A stretch of DNA of 64,000 nt from Archilochus colubris (GCA_023079485.1 CM041097.1:13735561-13799560); one strand, 5' to 3'; positions 38,286-51,680 are shown, counted from the first letter of the stretch. The notes: generated by a model from the sequence alone, not told the origin. Numbers and translations: made by a program.

Positions 38286-40330
38286 CAAGACTAATGGACA
38301 TGGTTTAATTTAAATTGCCTGAAACATATAGGAGGGTTACTGTAAGGGTCTGTCATGGTTTATCCCTAAGTGAAACTAGAAAATAAAAGGTTCTGTGGAT
38401 TACATTTCTTCATATGTGGCACATAGTCTGCATGAGATTCTCAAATGCTTCTCCATGGTAATTAGGATGCCTGTGTGGAAATATCACATCCTGTCTGTTT
38501 TTCAGTCTGAGAGCAGTGTATAGACATCAGCTTTAAAAGCCTCCTGACACTCCTGTTTGGAGAAGGAAGAGCTGCCACATCTCTGTTTCTATTCTCCCTG
38601 TTATTCTTCAACTTTATTTTTTAAAATTGCTGTCTCTGTCTCTTCCTGTGTTTGCTCAGGACACAATGGGACCCTGGGCTCAGCTGGGCCTCTCACTTCT
38701 ACCAGAATATCAACATAATTAGCACTAGCTTCAGACTGCAGAAGGATGTGGAGAGTGAATTATTTGTTTGTGTAAGAAAAGCCTAAAGAGCTGAGATAGC
38801 AGAATATGAATGAATTATACAGTGCCTCAAAGTAGCTCTTTACGTTTTCTGCTTATTCCAGCGCAGGTGATGGAGCTGTGGGTATCAGTAGTGTTAAGCT
38901 TGTGATCCAACTGCACCATTAAATGTCTCAGCTTCATCTTTAGAAAAATACTAAACCGGCCACCGAGGGCAAACTGGAGGCCTGCTTAGAGATGTATTTT
39001 GTGTCCTTTGCTAACTCAATAAGATGAGTTATCCCTGATTAGGACAGAGCACAAGGCGGCGGCGCTGGGTCTGAGGGCTGCCCCTGCAGATGGTCACTGG
39101 CCAAGGGCCTTCTTCAGCCAGAGCTGCTTTCTGCATAATTGTTTTTAATAGTCACTGATTGGATTTTCTCCCAAGCATTTGTCTCACTGACTTTTTGCAC
39201 CATTTTAATATTTTTGGCCTCTGCAATGTCCTTCTTCCTTTTCCCTAATGGAAGAACCACTTGTTTTTGTAATCCTACTGCCTCCTAATTCCACTTGGTG
39301 TTCTGGAACTCTAGCACTGACACAGGGTGTGAACAGTAGCTCTGTGTTTGTTGTCTGCATGCAACTTCTGATTTTTAAAGGACTGATAGTGCATTCCACT
39401 CTCTCCACTGTGGATGATCTCTTTTCCAGGCCCAGAAGCTTTTATTTTTATGGGTGTTTTTTTCTTTTTTTCTTTTTTCCATCAGACACCATTGCACACC
39501 TGGCTTGTTCATCATGCCTTTCCTGACATTTCTTTTCCATTCTTTTTGAGAAAAGTGAGCAGATCTTCTCCTAGCATCTGGAGCATGGGGGGGTTGTAAG
39601 ATGGTTGCAGTGGTGTTTCACTCTTTTAGTCTTTCCTATTAATTCCTCAGGTTCTGTTTGCCATCAGATTACTGTGAAGCATGGGGGTGACACATAGAGA
39701 ACTGCCAGCCTAAGTGATTACTCTGAAGTCTTCCCTGAATATTAACAGCTAATTTCAAGTCCATCATTGTATATATAATTAGGGTTGATTCGGCATTGAT
39801 TGTCATTGAATTTCATCTGCTATTTATTGCACAGTGTTGTGAGATTCTTGTACAACTTTTTGCAGTCATTTTTGGTGCAAGACACCTGGCAAGTTCTGCT
39901 GATCACCAGACTTATTTTTTTTAATCATCCAGAGATAAATTTCAAGATTTTTTCCCAGCTGCACTAAGATTTGAGTGTCTGTCTTAAGTAGGAATCTCTG
40001 TAGTGTCAACTTCCTTCCATGCAAAAACATGTCCATTTATTGACACTATTTCTAACATAAGGTTCCATGAGGACATCTATTTATTTTGATAACCTTAGTG
40101 CTGCCCCACCTCGGGTATGCTTATTTTAGGAGAAAGTAGACTATACTCTTGCAAATTAAGTTAAGTGGAAACAAGTTTAAATTCATTCACTCTCAGATTC
40201 CCTGCCGGGTTTTGTACCACTTTAGTGCAAATAGCTTAGAGTTTAATTTAAGTTGATATCATAGTACGTGAGAAACCTTCAGAGAGATGAACATATGTGG
40301 AGCTGACAGTAAAATTTAATTCCAAAATGT

Positions 40331-40340
40331 GGGGGGGGGG
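40331..40340. repeat. G homopolymer run (10 bases)
   Basis: Ten consecutive G follow AAAATGT and precede a T and an A-run. It is prone to sequencing and replication length errors. No other signal is visible. Confidence 0.85.
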
Positions 40341-43300
40341 TGAAAAAAATCAATAAAATTTATTTTTAAATAAATTGAAGCCTTAAGGCAGCTGTTTAAT
40401 ATATAAAGTAACAGCTCTGAATTTAAATTCCCTAGACTTGTCTGAGTCACTGAATTGAGCTAAAATTTTCAAGATTGAATAAAACTTCATCATATATTAA
40501 TTTTTAAGGATCTCAGAAGCTGTCATTTAGAGATCTCTCTCTTGATCAGATAATTACGAGCAATGAACTACAGCAGCCAATTTTAAAGTCAAGTTAATGC
40601 TACTCAATCTATATTGTTATTTTAAAAACAGAAAATAACCAACGAAGTATGGATGCTTAAAATCTTAAGCTGTCCCTTCTTACAGACTTTGTTAAAGCCA
40701 GTGAAAGCTGACTGGATCTATAAAAGGCTGGGAAGGCAAATGGAAGGTCCTCAGAGACATCACAGAAGAATATTGTGGAGTTAAAAGTCTCTGTTAGTTG
40801 AGGACTTGTGAAGAACATAAGAGCTTTCATCCTAAGTGGGTATTTAAAACCAAGTCTCATCTTGCAGTTTGTAGAAGTGTAAACTGAGTTTCCTTACCTT
40901 GATCCTGCTTAGTACATGTAGTCCATGTAACAGTCCTTACAAGAAGTGATGTCCAAGGTAAAGGGCACACAAATGAAAAAAGCGATTGTCCCATGGGACT
41001 TTCCACCTCTCCAACCTTGATGTCCTAGCAAGGAAGGTAAGTTTAAGTGGGGAAAGAAATACCTTTGTAGTAGATTGCAGTTAAAAATACTTTTAATGAC
41101 CACCTGAAAGTTGTCAGGAAACATGAAAAAGTAAATGTAGTTCCAGGAGGAAATCAATGAAGGTGGGTTTGCAGGCCTTTTGCTCCACATGTCAAGTGTG
41201 GAAATGGCTCTGGAAATGGCTCCTTGTGGGGAACATGTAGGGCTGAGTGCCTGCAGGCAAGTAAAAAATTGCAGGATCATGTGATAAATTGTACTTATGG
41301 CACAAATGTCATTATATTATATTGCAATGGGGCTTATTTTGGATTATGGTATTTTATGTTTGAGGTTTTTCATGTTTAGGTGCCAGAAGCTGTCTGTAGC
41401 ATTACAGAGGTCTGAAAGCCCCAAGGTGTAGGCAGAACGTTTCTTAGAATCACAATTACTATTTGTGTGCTCTTTTTGGATTTTTGTAGAGACAAGCCAG
41501 AGTTTTGTGTGACCAGGGCATTCTAGCAGAAAACCATAAGTGAGACAAGGTTTGCAACTACTGATAGTCTACAGGGAGAATCTTGTCTTTGCCTTTTGCT
41601 AGAACTGTCTTCAAACCAGTGCTGCAGCTGTTCTTCCATTAGCCCAGTGAGACAACTGCAAAATACAATATTGATTAGACATAAAAGGGAGAGCATGGCC
41701 CATAGTCCTGCAGTTCTGGGTAGACAAGTCCTGCCATTCCTAGTGCTAATGGCTAAATTATGACCTCAGCCCTGTCAGCCTGAATCTGGTCCTGCTGGAA
41801 TCAATAATGCAGTTGGAGCTGAGCTATATTTTGCCTTTCATCTCCATTAGGTCTGGGGGTTGACAGTAGAGTAGGAATTGGCGGTTTGCCTCGGACTACA
41901 GACATGGCCAAAAGTATGAAAATACAATCTTGTTCACTCAAACAAACGTCTGCCACAGGCTACTGAGTCTTATCACACTTGTTTTGCTTGTGAAGTATTT
42001 TTTGAACTGCAGTGATTACTCAGCCACTCTTTTATTTCCATTCATATTTTATCTATATTCATCCCAAAGGACTAGGGGAGTTATTTTATGCTTAATTAAG
42101 TATAAGTAAGCGAATACGTGTTTCTTTTTGAGTTTTCTGGTCTTTTATTTGTTTATTTGCATGCCTGCTTTTGGTTTATGCTAGAAAACTGATGTATGGA
42201 GGGACCAGCCTCTTTTAAAAAAGTGAAATTTTGATCAAAGCACCAATCAATACATGCACAAAGTTCTTGGGTGCTAAGTAAACTAGTGAAGTGCTCTGCA
42301 TTCCCTGCCAATAGAAGGTGAAATATGGTTCCTATTTTCCTAATATCACTCTTGGAGCTTTGCAGCTGGAACTAAACTGCCACTTTTATTGCAAATTGAG
42401 CTGTAAAGCACTTGTGCCAAAATGACAAGGAGTTGCTTGAGAAGCTGGATGAATGCAAACCTTCCTATGGCCAAATTACTGGGAGCCCAAGTTTAACTGT
42501 AAGGGTGAAGAATATTTCTGTTGTGTTCAGTGGAGGATGTAGACTGTGTTGGCCGTGAGCCACTGATCTCCAAAAGGGATTATGTAGGGTCAAGATTTAT
42601 ACAGGAGTTGGAGTCTGCAGAGAGCTTGACAGAGAAGGTACAGCAGAAATTGGAGACCTCTTCACTGCTCTTTTCTGGCAAAGAATTTGTGAGTTCTTAA
42701 GGTCGCAGTCTTAGAGGAACATGGAGAGCTGCCACAAACTGCTTGAATATAGGTATGTCCTGTAAGAACCAAGATGGTATTAAATACAAGGCATTTTTAT
42801 CTTCCTTCTGGTTATCCCAGACAGTATTAAAATGGGTTAAAAAAAGAATTACAAGTTTCTTTAACTTTTTATAATCTGGCTAGGAATTCCCAAAATCTCC
42901 ACAGTAATTTTATTGTTTTTCTGTTCTGTATCTGTAAGCCCAGCAGATGACCCCCTTTTGCCCCTATCTAGATTTAGTGGATAAGCTTGTTCATCCCTTT
43001 CACTTGAAGTAGTTCAAGTTCACTTACATGAAGATTTTGATCCTTGTTTTTTGCAGCCTCCCACTTCTGTGTAAAGTCACTGTACAGGAATGTTAGCTTT
43101 CATTTTTAATATAAAAGAAGTAGTTTCCTGGCCTTCCACATGGAAATATAACTGCCGTGCACTTTTAAGTTATGTCATTTGATAATCTCCTGGTAATATT
43201 GCCTCTTATTTTAGCTCTGATAAAAAGTCTCTGTAATTCTGTGGGCATTAGACTATTGCTGTAGTTGGTGGTGGGAATTTAAAGCTGTTCATTTCTGCTG

Positions 43301-45220
43301 TTAAGAGTTTTTGAAAAAGTGAAGGCTAACAAAAAAGTCTTTCATATTTTTTGGCATTACTAGTAAAAGCTGATAGGTATAGATTCAAGATATTATATCA
43401 TACTTGTAATGCAGCAGCTTTTCTTGCTGCACAGCTTACAGCAGATGCTTTGAGTTGTTGTGGGCTCTGTTCCCTGTGGCCCAGAGATCCTTTCTTCTGC
43501 TTTTGTGGAAGATGATTCCTTTGTGCGTTCCCTGGCTGGCACATGGTAATGGTGGAATGTGGCTGGTTTTGCTGAGCAAATCACTTGGGGATTAGGTGCT
43601 TGGAGTAAGTTTTGGAAATTGCAGTGTACAGCAATTGTATTGCAGTAACAAGGAGCTATCAGTAGATAGAATTGCTGTGCATGGAGAGGTTAGTAACAAT
43701 GTTATCACCGTTTTTTTTTTAAAAAGGTGAAATACCCAACTACAGTGAAACTGGAGCTGATTGCATTTTGGTTGAGTGTTACCATATTAGCAGTAAAGTG
43801 TGGAAAAACTTTTTTTCTTAAGGTAACGCTTACCTAAAGATGCTCTTGTCTAGTTTCCTGTTTTTCTTTATTGGCTTGGGGATTAAGCCCAGGTGAGTGA
43901 TGCAGATGTTTCTCTTAGGTGAGGCTGGACTTCAGTTTGCCACCAGTGAGACAAGGCTGAGTCAATATGATTGTGTTTGGCACTGCCTGGGCCATGGTGG
44001 CAGCCTCAGTGCCTGCATAGTTTTGGTCTCTCCCTGTGAGCAGTTCCCCAATCAACAGCATGGAGTAACTGCTGCCTAATTACCACTGCACTAACCTGAG
44101 TAGTTATCTATTTGTTTCAAAAGGACTGTGGCACATTTGATGGAAAAATGTTGTCCTCTGTCCTTCTGAGACCAGCACACGTGTTCCAGGTAACAGTAAG
44201 CTCAAGTCGTGAGTCCTTGGTTAAGAATCACATTGTTTGGAAAAATCTCAGTAATAACATGAGAATAAGGTTTAAGAGTGGTAGAAGAGAGACCCTGGGA
44301 AATGGTGCTGTCCTGGCAAGCATATGATGCAAATAGCATTGCTGATCTTTTTTCTCATATTACTACAAGACATCCTATTGTTGAAATACACATTTGTGTT
44401 TATACAGTTATTTTTTAAGGCATTGAATTTTCCTAAACCTCCTCGTGAAACAGAATTCTGTACAAGCAAGTGTTGGAAAGAGAAGTGTTTTGAGTAGTTA
44501 TCTATCTGTTAGCACTATAATTATGGTGAGGAACTCAGCTCAATTACAAAGAAAGGAAATAACATGGGCCATGATTATAATGTACATCACTTCTTAATTT
44601 GTGTACTTAGTTGTTTAGTTTCCTGGTTGCTGAATGTTTCTAAAAGGTGTCTTTATTACTAAAGAAAACTATATGAGTTCTGTGCCATTTAGATTACTGG
44701 GATGTGGTACTACTTAAACTGTGCCAATTAATATGTGATACAATATTTGTGTCCAATAGTTTTTGTTTTACCTAACGTAGCACAATTTACTTTTGTCTAA
44801 CCCAAAAACCAGAAGTCATAATTTTATTTGAAAACTACGAAATAGGTAACAGCAATTTTATCCTAACATTTCTCTGTTATGTTCATATGGAAAGAATTGG
44901 CTTTACAGTTATTAGTGTATTCAATGGCCTTAAGCATTAATGCCAGTTTTTAACTAAACAGAAGGTGTAAGCATAATTAAAAGTCAAATTTCATGTGTTC
45001 AAAAACTATGCTACCAGTTTCCTAACAAAGGAATGTAACAGGTGTTTTAGCATTCTGGCTTTTATCTTGGTAGGTTACACATCATTATCAACAACTGTTG
45101 ATTAAGAACATTTTATACCCTAGAAACATGATGTTGCAGAGGTGAAGAAGAATTCATTGCAACATGCTTACATCTGTTTGTGTTTAAAATTTAAAAGCTG
45201 TTATCTGAATTATTAGGGCT

Positions 45221-45298
45221 CTTTTTTCTCTTTAGTTTTTTCTTTTTTCTTCTCTCTCTCTCTCTCTCTCTCTTCTCTCCCCCACCTCCCCCCAACAG
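45221..45298 (+). repeat. Long polypyrimidine tract with (CT)n core, ending in CAG
   Basis: About 75 bases are almost entirely C and T: oligo-T, a pure (CT)n core at about 45251-45272, then C-rich sequence ending in CCCCAACAG at 45298. There is no AG dinucleotide from 45236 to 45296. Taken as repeat DNA it is a CT microsatellite. On the plus strand it also has the form of an unusually long 3' splice-site tract with CU motifs of the kind PTB proteins bind. Whether any transcript uses it is unknown. Confidence 0.75.
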
Positions 45299-48200
45299 AA
45301 AAAGCATATGCATTCATTTGCATGAAAAAACAGCACTGGAGGATGTTAAAGCCAGCTGATCTTGGCAAGTTTGGTAAAATTAAATGTCCCACTTAACTTC
45401 CCACACTATCTCCAAGTCTTTTATGTTTGCAAGTTATCATGAACTTGGAAAATAATCAAAATCTTGTTGTATATTTTGTTCCTTTTTGTATACGTTAAAT
45501 ATAAGTTATTTTCTGTGGCTTTCTCTTGGTTTCAGATGCAAGGATGTGAGTCATCACATTTTCTCAATTTTGATGTGGTGCAAATAAATAATGATCAGTA
45601 ACTAATTTTGTAAATTGAGCTACAGTGCATGACCTTGCATTTGCTCAATGAAAGCCCTTAGCCTAGAAAATGTGGAATGTATTTCAAGAGCTGACTTCAC
45701 TTTGGTACAGAGCTAGCATGTTGCCTTGTCGACAGAAAATCATGTACAGCAATTTGTTGCAATTTAAGTTCTGGACACTGGCACTTTCAGTTCTTTCTAA
45801 TGGAAGGTCTTCAGTGGGTGTTGGTAAGTACAGCAAGATAGGGGGGCTCAGGGAATTCATTAGGTTGGTTTTGATAATCTTCAGTTATTGAAAAAAAAAG
45901 TATTTTGAAAGCTTATTTTAAAAAAGGACACTTTATAAAATTACTGCTTTTTATGAAGCATTGGTTTGCTATTATGCTGAACTCATGTCTCTGTTATGCA
46001 TTTTTGCTTATACAAAGCATTTAAGAAAGCAATATATGACTTGGTTGTTGTCTATAAATTCAAATAAATCCTCAACTGAACTATTTAGGGGCAATAGACA
46101 TAGACTTTTGGGGGAAGTGGGACTTCATTACATTCCTGAATGCATTTAGATACATTCAAACAATGTTAAAAGTTTTGTTTAAACTGACAAATGTTGGAAT
46201 ATCTCTGGCTCAAAGCAGCAATTAGGGAAAATAGACTGCACAGATAGAGATGTGAATCCCTGCAGATACAGATAAAATCTAGTTTAATGACCCCATATAT
46301 TGGTATACAACTTTCTGACCTCATGCAGATAGAAAATGATGCTGGAAGATGAGTTCTGCTGCTCTGGTTCCCACACCCACTGGATATGGGACGTGGGAAT
46401 CTTCAAATATATCCTGTGAAAAGCCAGGCAAGCACCAAGCTCTGCTTGGGGATGTGTGTGAGACGCTGTGAGACTCAGTCTTAGCCCTGATGTGCTGCTG
46501 GTTGCTGGCTGCAAAGGGACTTCCTCAGGCAGGGACCATTCCTGTGCTGGATTCAGTGGGTGGGAATGTTTTTATGTGCTGAATCCAGGTTCTGTAGCTG
46601 GGTGTCTTTGGTGGGATAAGTAATGGAAGACAACTCTGCCATGGTGAGGGAGGAAAATGGAAGGAATTGCTCAAACTATCTGTAGCATTTCTCTTTCTGG
46701 TGCTGAAATATGGGGTGCCTCACATGGTTATCTACCTAAGAAATCAAAGGGGGAAAAAATCTCAGTAATAACAGTATTGAATTATTTGAGAATGTGATTT
46801 GAGAAGCTGACAAGAAATACTTTTCTTGAAGGGCAAAAGCAGATAAGCAGAGGACAGAAACATTTCTTTTTCACTTCCCTAACACCTATAGCTTCTAACC
46901 CTTCATAACCACCAAAGCTGCCTTTCACAACCCATAGAAGCATTATGCTGGTGCAATACCATTCTAGTCAGATGGCAGATTTTCAAGTAAAAGAGTAAAA
47001 TCCATGTTTCAGTTTTTAAGAGCAATGTGTACATGTGGATGTGTTGCACAGTCCTGCAGCTGGGTGAGTCTAGCACAGGAATGGGGTTTATCTGCCTCTC
47101 ACCTGTGAGAGTTATTCAATGTCTAAACCAAAGTGAGCACCCTCAGCCCTACAGCACTGATGCTCTATAGAGCTGTGACTGCAGCAACAGATACTGTGGA
47201 TAGCTGATTCTCATTCATAAAGGGCCAGCATGCAATGATTTAAGAGTGATTTAACAGCAGATGTTAAATTAATATTTTTCTTCTTCTGTTGTCTGGGCAC
47301 ACCGGCCCTGATCATCACGTCTTGCTACATTAATGCTAACTTCCCAAAATAGAAAAGTGAATCCTGCCCAGGCTTTTCACAGTGACAGGAGCTATTGCTA
47401 ATTCCCTGCCTCCTGAAGTGGTACTGAAGGTTTGCTGAGGGGCCATGCAGACATCCCCATGGTTGGACTGGCTGCCTCAGGACCCTGCTCAGGCTCCTGC
47501 CTTGAGAGGCTGTGGGCCAGCTGTATTTACTTATTTTTGCCTCAGTTGCAAGTGTTACTCTGTTGAGGCCAACTGGGTGATTGGCAGGTCAGATTCACCC
47601 AGAAAAAAACCCTGATCTTTCATCTTGACCTAAAGGGCCGCTGGAGTCCCTAATCAAAGGAAATTGCTTCTGCCTTAGTGGAGAGGAAAGTAAAAGCTTT
47701 TGGGTCTAGAATCACCTCACAGCAAGGATTCCTCAGAAATCCTGCTTCAGCATCCTTTAATTGTGCCTTTAGACTTTCCTCCTGAAGTGCTTACTTGGAA
47801 GAGTTAAATTAATCACCAGGTCCTGGAGCCTTGGCTGTTTCCCTGTTATTTTTCTTGTGCTGAGAGTTGATTAGCTGACTGGACATGCTTGGCATCTTGA
47901 AGTCTGAAACTGTTCTTGGCATTTTTTTATTGCTTTGAAATCCTGGTTAACATTTAGTATATAGCATTAAGTATTTCTGTACCCTGGGTGTTCTAAAAAT
48001 TGATCAACCTATTAAGAGAAATGCAGGGCAGATGAGCTTTCAAATAATGGTTTCTCAGAAAAATTTGTTTTATATGGGCTCTGAGACTGTTTTTTCACAT
48101 GGTAAAACTGACAGATACACCTGTTTAAGTGCAAGCCTTTGTTAGCAATACATCTTATGTAAGTTGAAGTTTAAAATGATTTCTGATTTTAATTAAGTGG

Positions 48201-51200
48201 GTTTTAACTGACCTGAATGGCAAGCCTCCACTCCAAATGTTTGTACAATAAATATACATCCTCCTCTTCTTACATAACTGAGAAATTATGGAAAAGAACA
48301 GCTGAAAATATAGTTCTGAAATTTTCTTTTTATGTATCGATTTGTTCATTTTGTTCTTGTCTGTCAAACACTGTGCAACAAACAGTAAATTGGTTGGCTC
48401 TGCTCAATATTATTTCTTTCATAGTTACATATAAATATTAAGGACTTGGCTGTGAATTATTTACAACTATTTAGACTATAAGAGAAACATCTTTGGATTT
48501 TTCATAAAAAGTTATTTTTCATTTCAAACTTGATTTTTAATTGAGGTAGTTTTTTGTTAGTTTTAGTTGGTTTGTTTTTTTTTAAAGAGGTGAGATGAGT
48601 ATCCAATTCACTTCAGTGCTGTGGAGTTAATATATTGTTTCATAGGAGAGAAATATTTTTGGAAGGTTCCAGTAGATTGCATTAATATACATTACAATTA
48701 TCTTACTTACCAAGAGTTACAAAAGTGTTGATGAAGTGCTGAAGGTGTGCTGGCTTGTGCTTTTTCAAGAAAAACCTGTAAATTTTACACATGGTTTCAT
48801 ATCTTTTTTACGACAGATGAAAGTCAGACTGTGATCCCAGTAATGGAGTAAATTAAATTTGGAGCTTTTCTGTTACTAAGATCACAGCAGTCTGTAGCAA
48901 GGGCCATGGCACAATAAGATCTCCCTTTCCCATCTTGCTCTTTGTGACATATCCTGAAGACTGAAAACAACACCTTTTAGACCAATCTTCCCAAGCACTG
49001 GGGAAAATGTGAGCTGGAGAAGGAAGATCTTTAAGCCAAATGTTGTACTAATATTCCTGTTATTTAAGTAACATGGGAAGTCCAGTTCCAGTGCTCATAC
49101 CTTGAAGATACAAGCTGGTAAATACTAAAGATTTAGTTAAAGTTTTTGTGATTTTTTGAGTTAATAAAGCATTATCATTAAATCTTGTGCTCTCCATAAG
49201 CGCATAGACATGTATTTATGCAGTCAATCCGAGATAGATGGGGTATCAGCCATGCTATTTGTCTCTACAAAGAGATGGCCCTTTTCTGCCTTGTCTTTTT
49301 TATTAACACAGTTCAGCAATGAGCCCTAAGCATTGATCAGATAGAGCAAATAGGAATCAATTATGTTTTATGAGGTTAAATGGACCATAATGAAAAGTCT
49401 GTTGATATAGCACATATTTATTATAATTAATGTACCTAAAAATGAATTATACTGATATAAAAATAATCTTAGCAGTATCAGTATGACCTGAATACTAAAT
49501 TCCTTTTGAGGTCATACCATTGTATCTGCTCATCTCAGGCAGGGCAGGCAGGGATAGAAAAGTTGTGTGGTGTATTCACAAGGTCTGATTTAGGATTGTA
49601 TTCATGTGGTTATCTATTAGAAAACTAAGAAGGAACTGCCCAAAGTTTCTGTAGCAAGAGTTCTGTGAATTCTTCACCATTTCTATCCACAAGATAATAT
49701 GCAGAGAAAGTTTATCACAAAACACACCAGAGAATTTTTTTGCTCTGATAAGTAAGAGATGCTTTTTCTGTAATGGTTCTGATGCTTTGAACCTGTTTAA
49801 TTTTTCATCAGACAGCTCCAAGGAACTTTACAGTTCCAAGTTTCTTGTCTAGCAGTAGCTTAAGTTTAAAATATGTTGAGCTATTCTTCCTTTCACTCTT
49901 TTCAATTAGATTTGTAGGTGATAGGAGCCTCTGGAAATAAGACACATTTGCCAAATTCCAGGTTCTTCTTGACCTGTAAGTCACACCAGTGGCCACAAGG
50001 AACTGTGCACTTAGCAGAAGAACAAACTAATTTGATTTTATATGCTGTAAAAAAATGCAAACCAAGCACAGCTATAACAGTAATAATGCAAAGTGTAACA
50101 GTAATATTGTATTACACTAACCCTGCGACCTAGTGGCATTTAAATCTTAAATATTTATGTATTAATGTTCTTTGAGAGGTTCCCTTCAATATTGGAAAGC
50201 ATTGTGTTCAGGGGAGGAATCTGAGTATGCTTTTGTCCTAAGTCAGGAGAAATGTTCACTGCAGAATTTCATGCTGCTTCTAGCTTCCTAGTGATTGTAT
50301 TTTAAGTGTTGATGCTGTTGCACTACTGAGAAAATAAATGTTTAATTTGGGGTTTTTTTTTGTTTCGTTGTTTTGGGTTTTTTCTGGTGCTGTATAAATT
50401 TTTTTCTTGCTTCCCTTCTATGCTTAAAATTGAATTACAGATTCACATCCAGAGTTTGTCATCTTTTAACATTAGGTTTTCCTTATTAAACTGTAACCAC
50501 AAATATCACATAAGGACAAACAAACTGCCCTTTAATTTCAGATTACAGATTTTCATCATTATGATAGCCTCAAATGTACTAAGAACCAGTGAGATTTGAA
50601 GATACATTGATGTTTGTTTTTTGTCTTAGAATGGAGCATAAAACCATAAAGACAATTTTCATTCTTTTGTTCATATCTTCAACATTAAATCAAAGCTAGA
50701 AGCTTTAAAGACAAATAAACATTTGTAATGACTTTTTTTTTTCTGTTCAACATATCACCATAGATCTGTAAAATTCTGAATCATTACAAAAGTTGGCTGA
50801 GTATCCAGTCTGAATGATTTCTGCAATGCAGAATATAATGGAAATTATTAAACAAAATGCATAAATATGTGAGAGACCCATATTGATCTGTCTTTTCTTA
50901 GAATTATGTTTAGCTAAGTATTTAGTCACTTTATCATTTATTCAATAAATACTATTTATTTTACAGAGTTCTTTTAGCTAATCTACCTCTGTATACTGTT
51001 ACGGTTAATTTTGGTTAGATTTTTCTTTAAAAAAGTTTAGAGTTTACCTCGGTTAGGTGAAGTCATTTTGCTCTGTGGTTTTATTATGTTTACAGTCCTT
51101 ACTGTAACCATGAGGGGTGTTTAGGAAGCAATGAAAGAGGACCTGTTTGCTTGGCACTTGGCCTCTGAAAAGGTTGTAAGCACTGACAGTTGGTGTTTTC

Positions 51201-51460
51201 AAAGCGAACACCTCCTTTTGTTAGGGTTTTGTGTGTCCCTGCCTGAGATGTAGTTGGGGTGGACTCCTGTCTGCCTCTCTGCTTTCCCTTTTATGTTCCC
51301 TGAAGCATGGCTTTGGTTGTGCACAGCAAATTGGGGTAGACACTGCAATCACCCGCTTGGAGCACCTTTTGCTTTGCTGGATGCTCTGCTGATACCCAGT
51401 CAAGACATTGTCTTTTGGAGACCTAATGGGTGGATAAAGAAATGAAAAGCCCTTGTAGTA
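45299..51460. other. Single-copy noncoding DNA
   Basis: I see no supportable gene in this 6.2 kb. Immediately right of the CT tract is an octamer-type motif, ATTTGCAT at 45316-45323, with a related ATATGCAT at 45306-45313. T/G-rich tracts occur at 48549-48583 and 50349-50384. The open frames are short and carry no recognisable motif. Confidence 0.6.
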
Positions 51461-51680
51461 CCTAGGTGTAGTGAAATGAGGCAACCAGGTGCCACTAATT
51501 GCCAGGGAGTGAGCATGAGCTTGTGTCAAGCCCACCTGTGCCTACCTTTTATTGGCCCCCCGGTCCTGCTCATGGGCAGTGGGGGCCCACCCTAATTAGG
51601 CACAGGTGGGCTTGACACAAGCTCATGCTCACTCCCTGGCAATTGGTGGCACCTGGTTGCCTCATTTCACTACACCTAGG
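51461..51680. repeat. Near-perfect 220-bp palindrome (long inverted repeat)
   Basis: The left arm (51461-51544) and right arm (51597-51680) are reverse complements over 84 bases with one difference, T at 51496 opposite G at 51645. In plus-strand RNA that would be a U-G wobble, so all 84 positions could pair. The outer ends read CCTAGGTGTAGTGAAATGAG inward. The 52-base spacer is itself partly self-complementary: ATTGG/CCTAAT at its edges, then GGCCCCC (51554-51560) against GGGGGCC (51581-51587), and CTGC/GCAG around a 6-base loop. The flanks (CCTTGTAGTA on the left, GAAGAGGACT on the right) share no obvious target-site duplication. There is no transposase or meaningful ORF inside. Possible identities are a foldback or MITE-like element, an inverted local duplication, or a library or assembly artefact. 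I do not recognise the family. Confidence 0.95.

Larger units (their letters stand above)
36771..45220. other. Single-copy noncoding DNA
   Basis: I see no supportable gene in this 8.4 kb. It contains a p53-type paired site at 38261-38285 and a small GC-richer pocket at about 38950-39110 with several CpGs (GGCGGCGGCG). That pocket is too short to be a CpG island. A run of ten G lies at 40331-40340. An open, spliceable-looking 96-bp interval at 43727-43822 is described in the findings. Open frames elsewhere resemble nothing I know. Confidence 0.6.
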
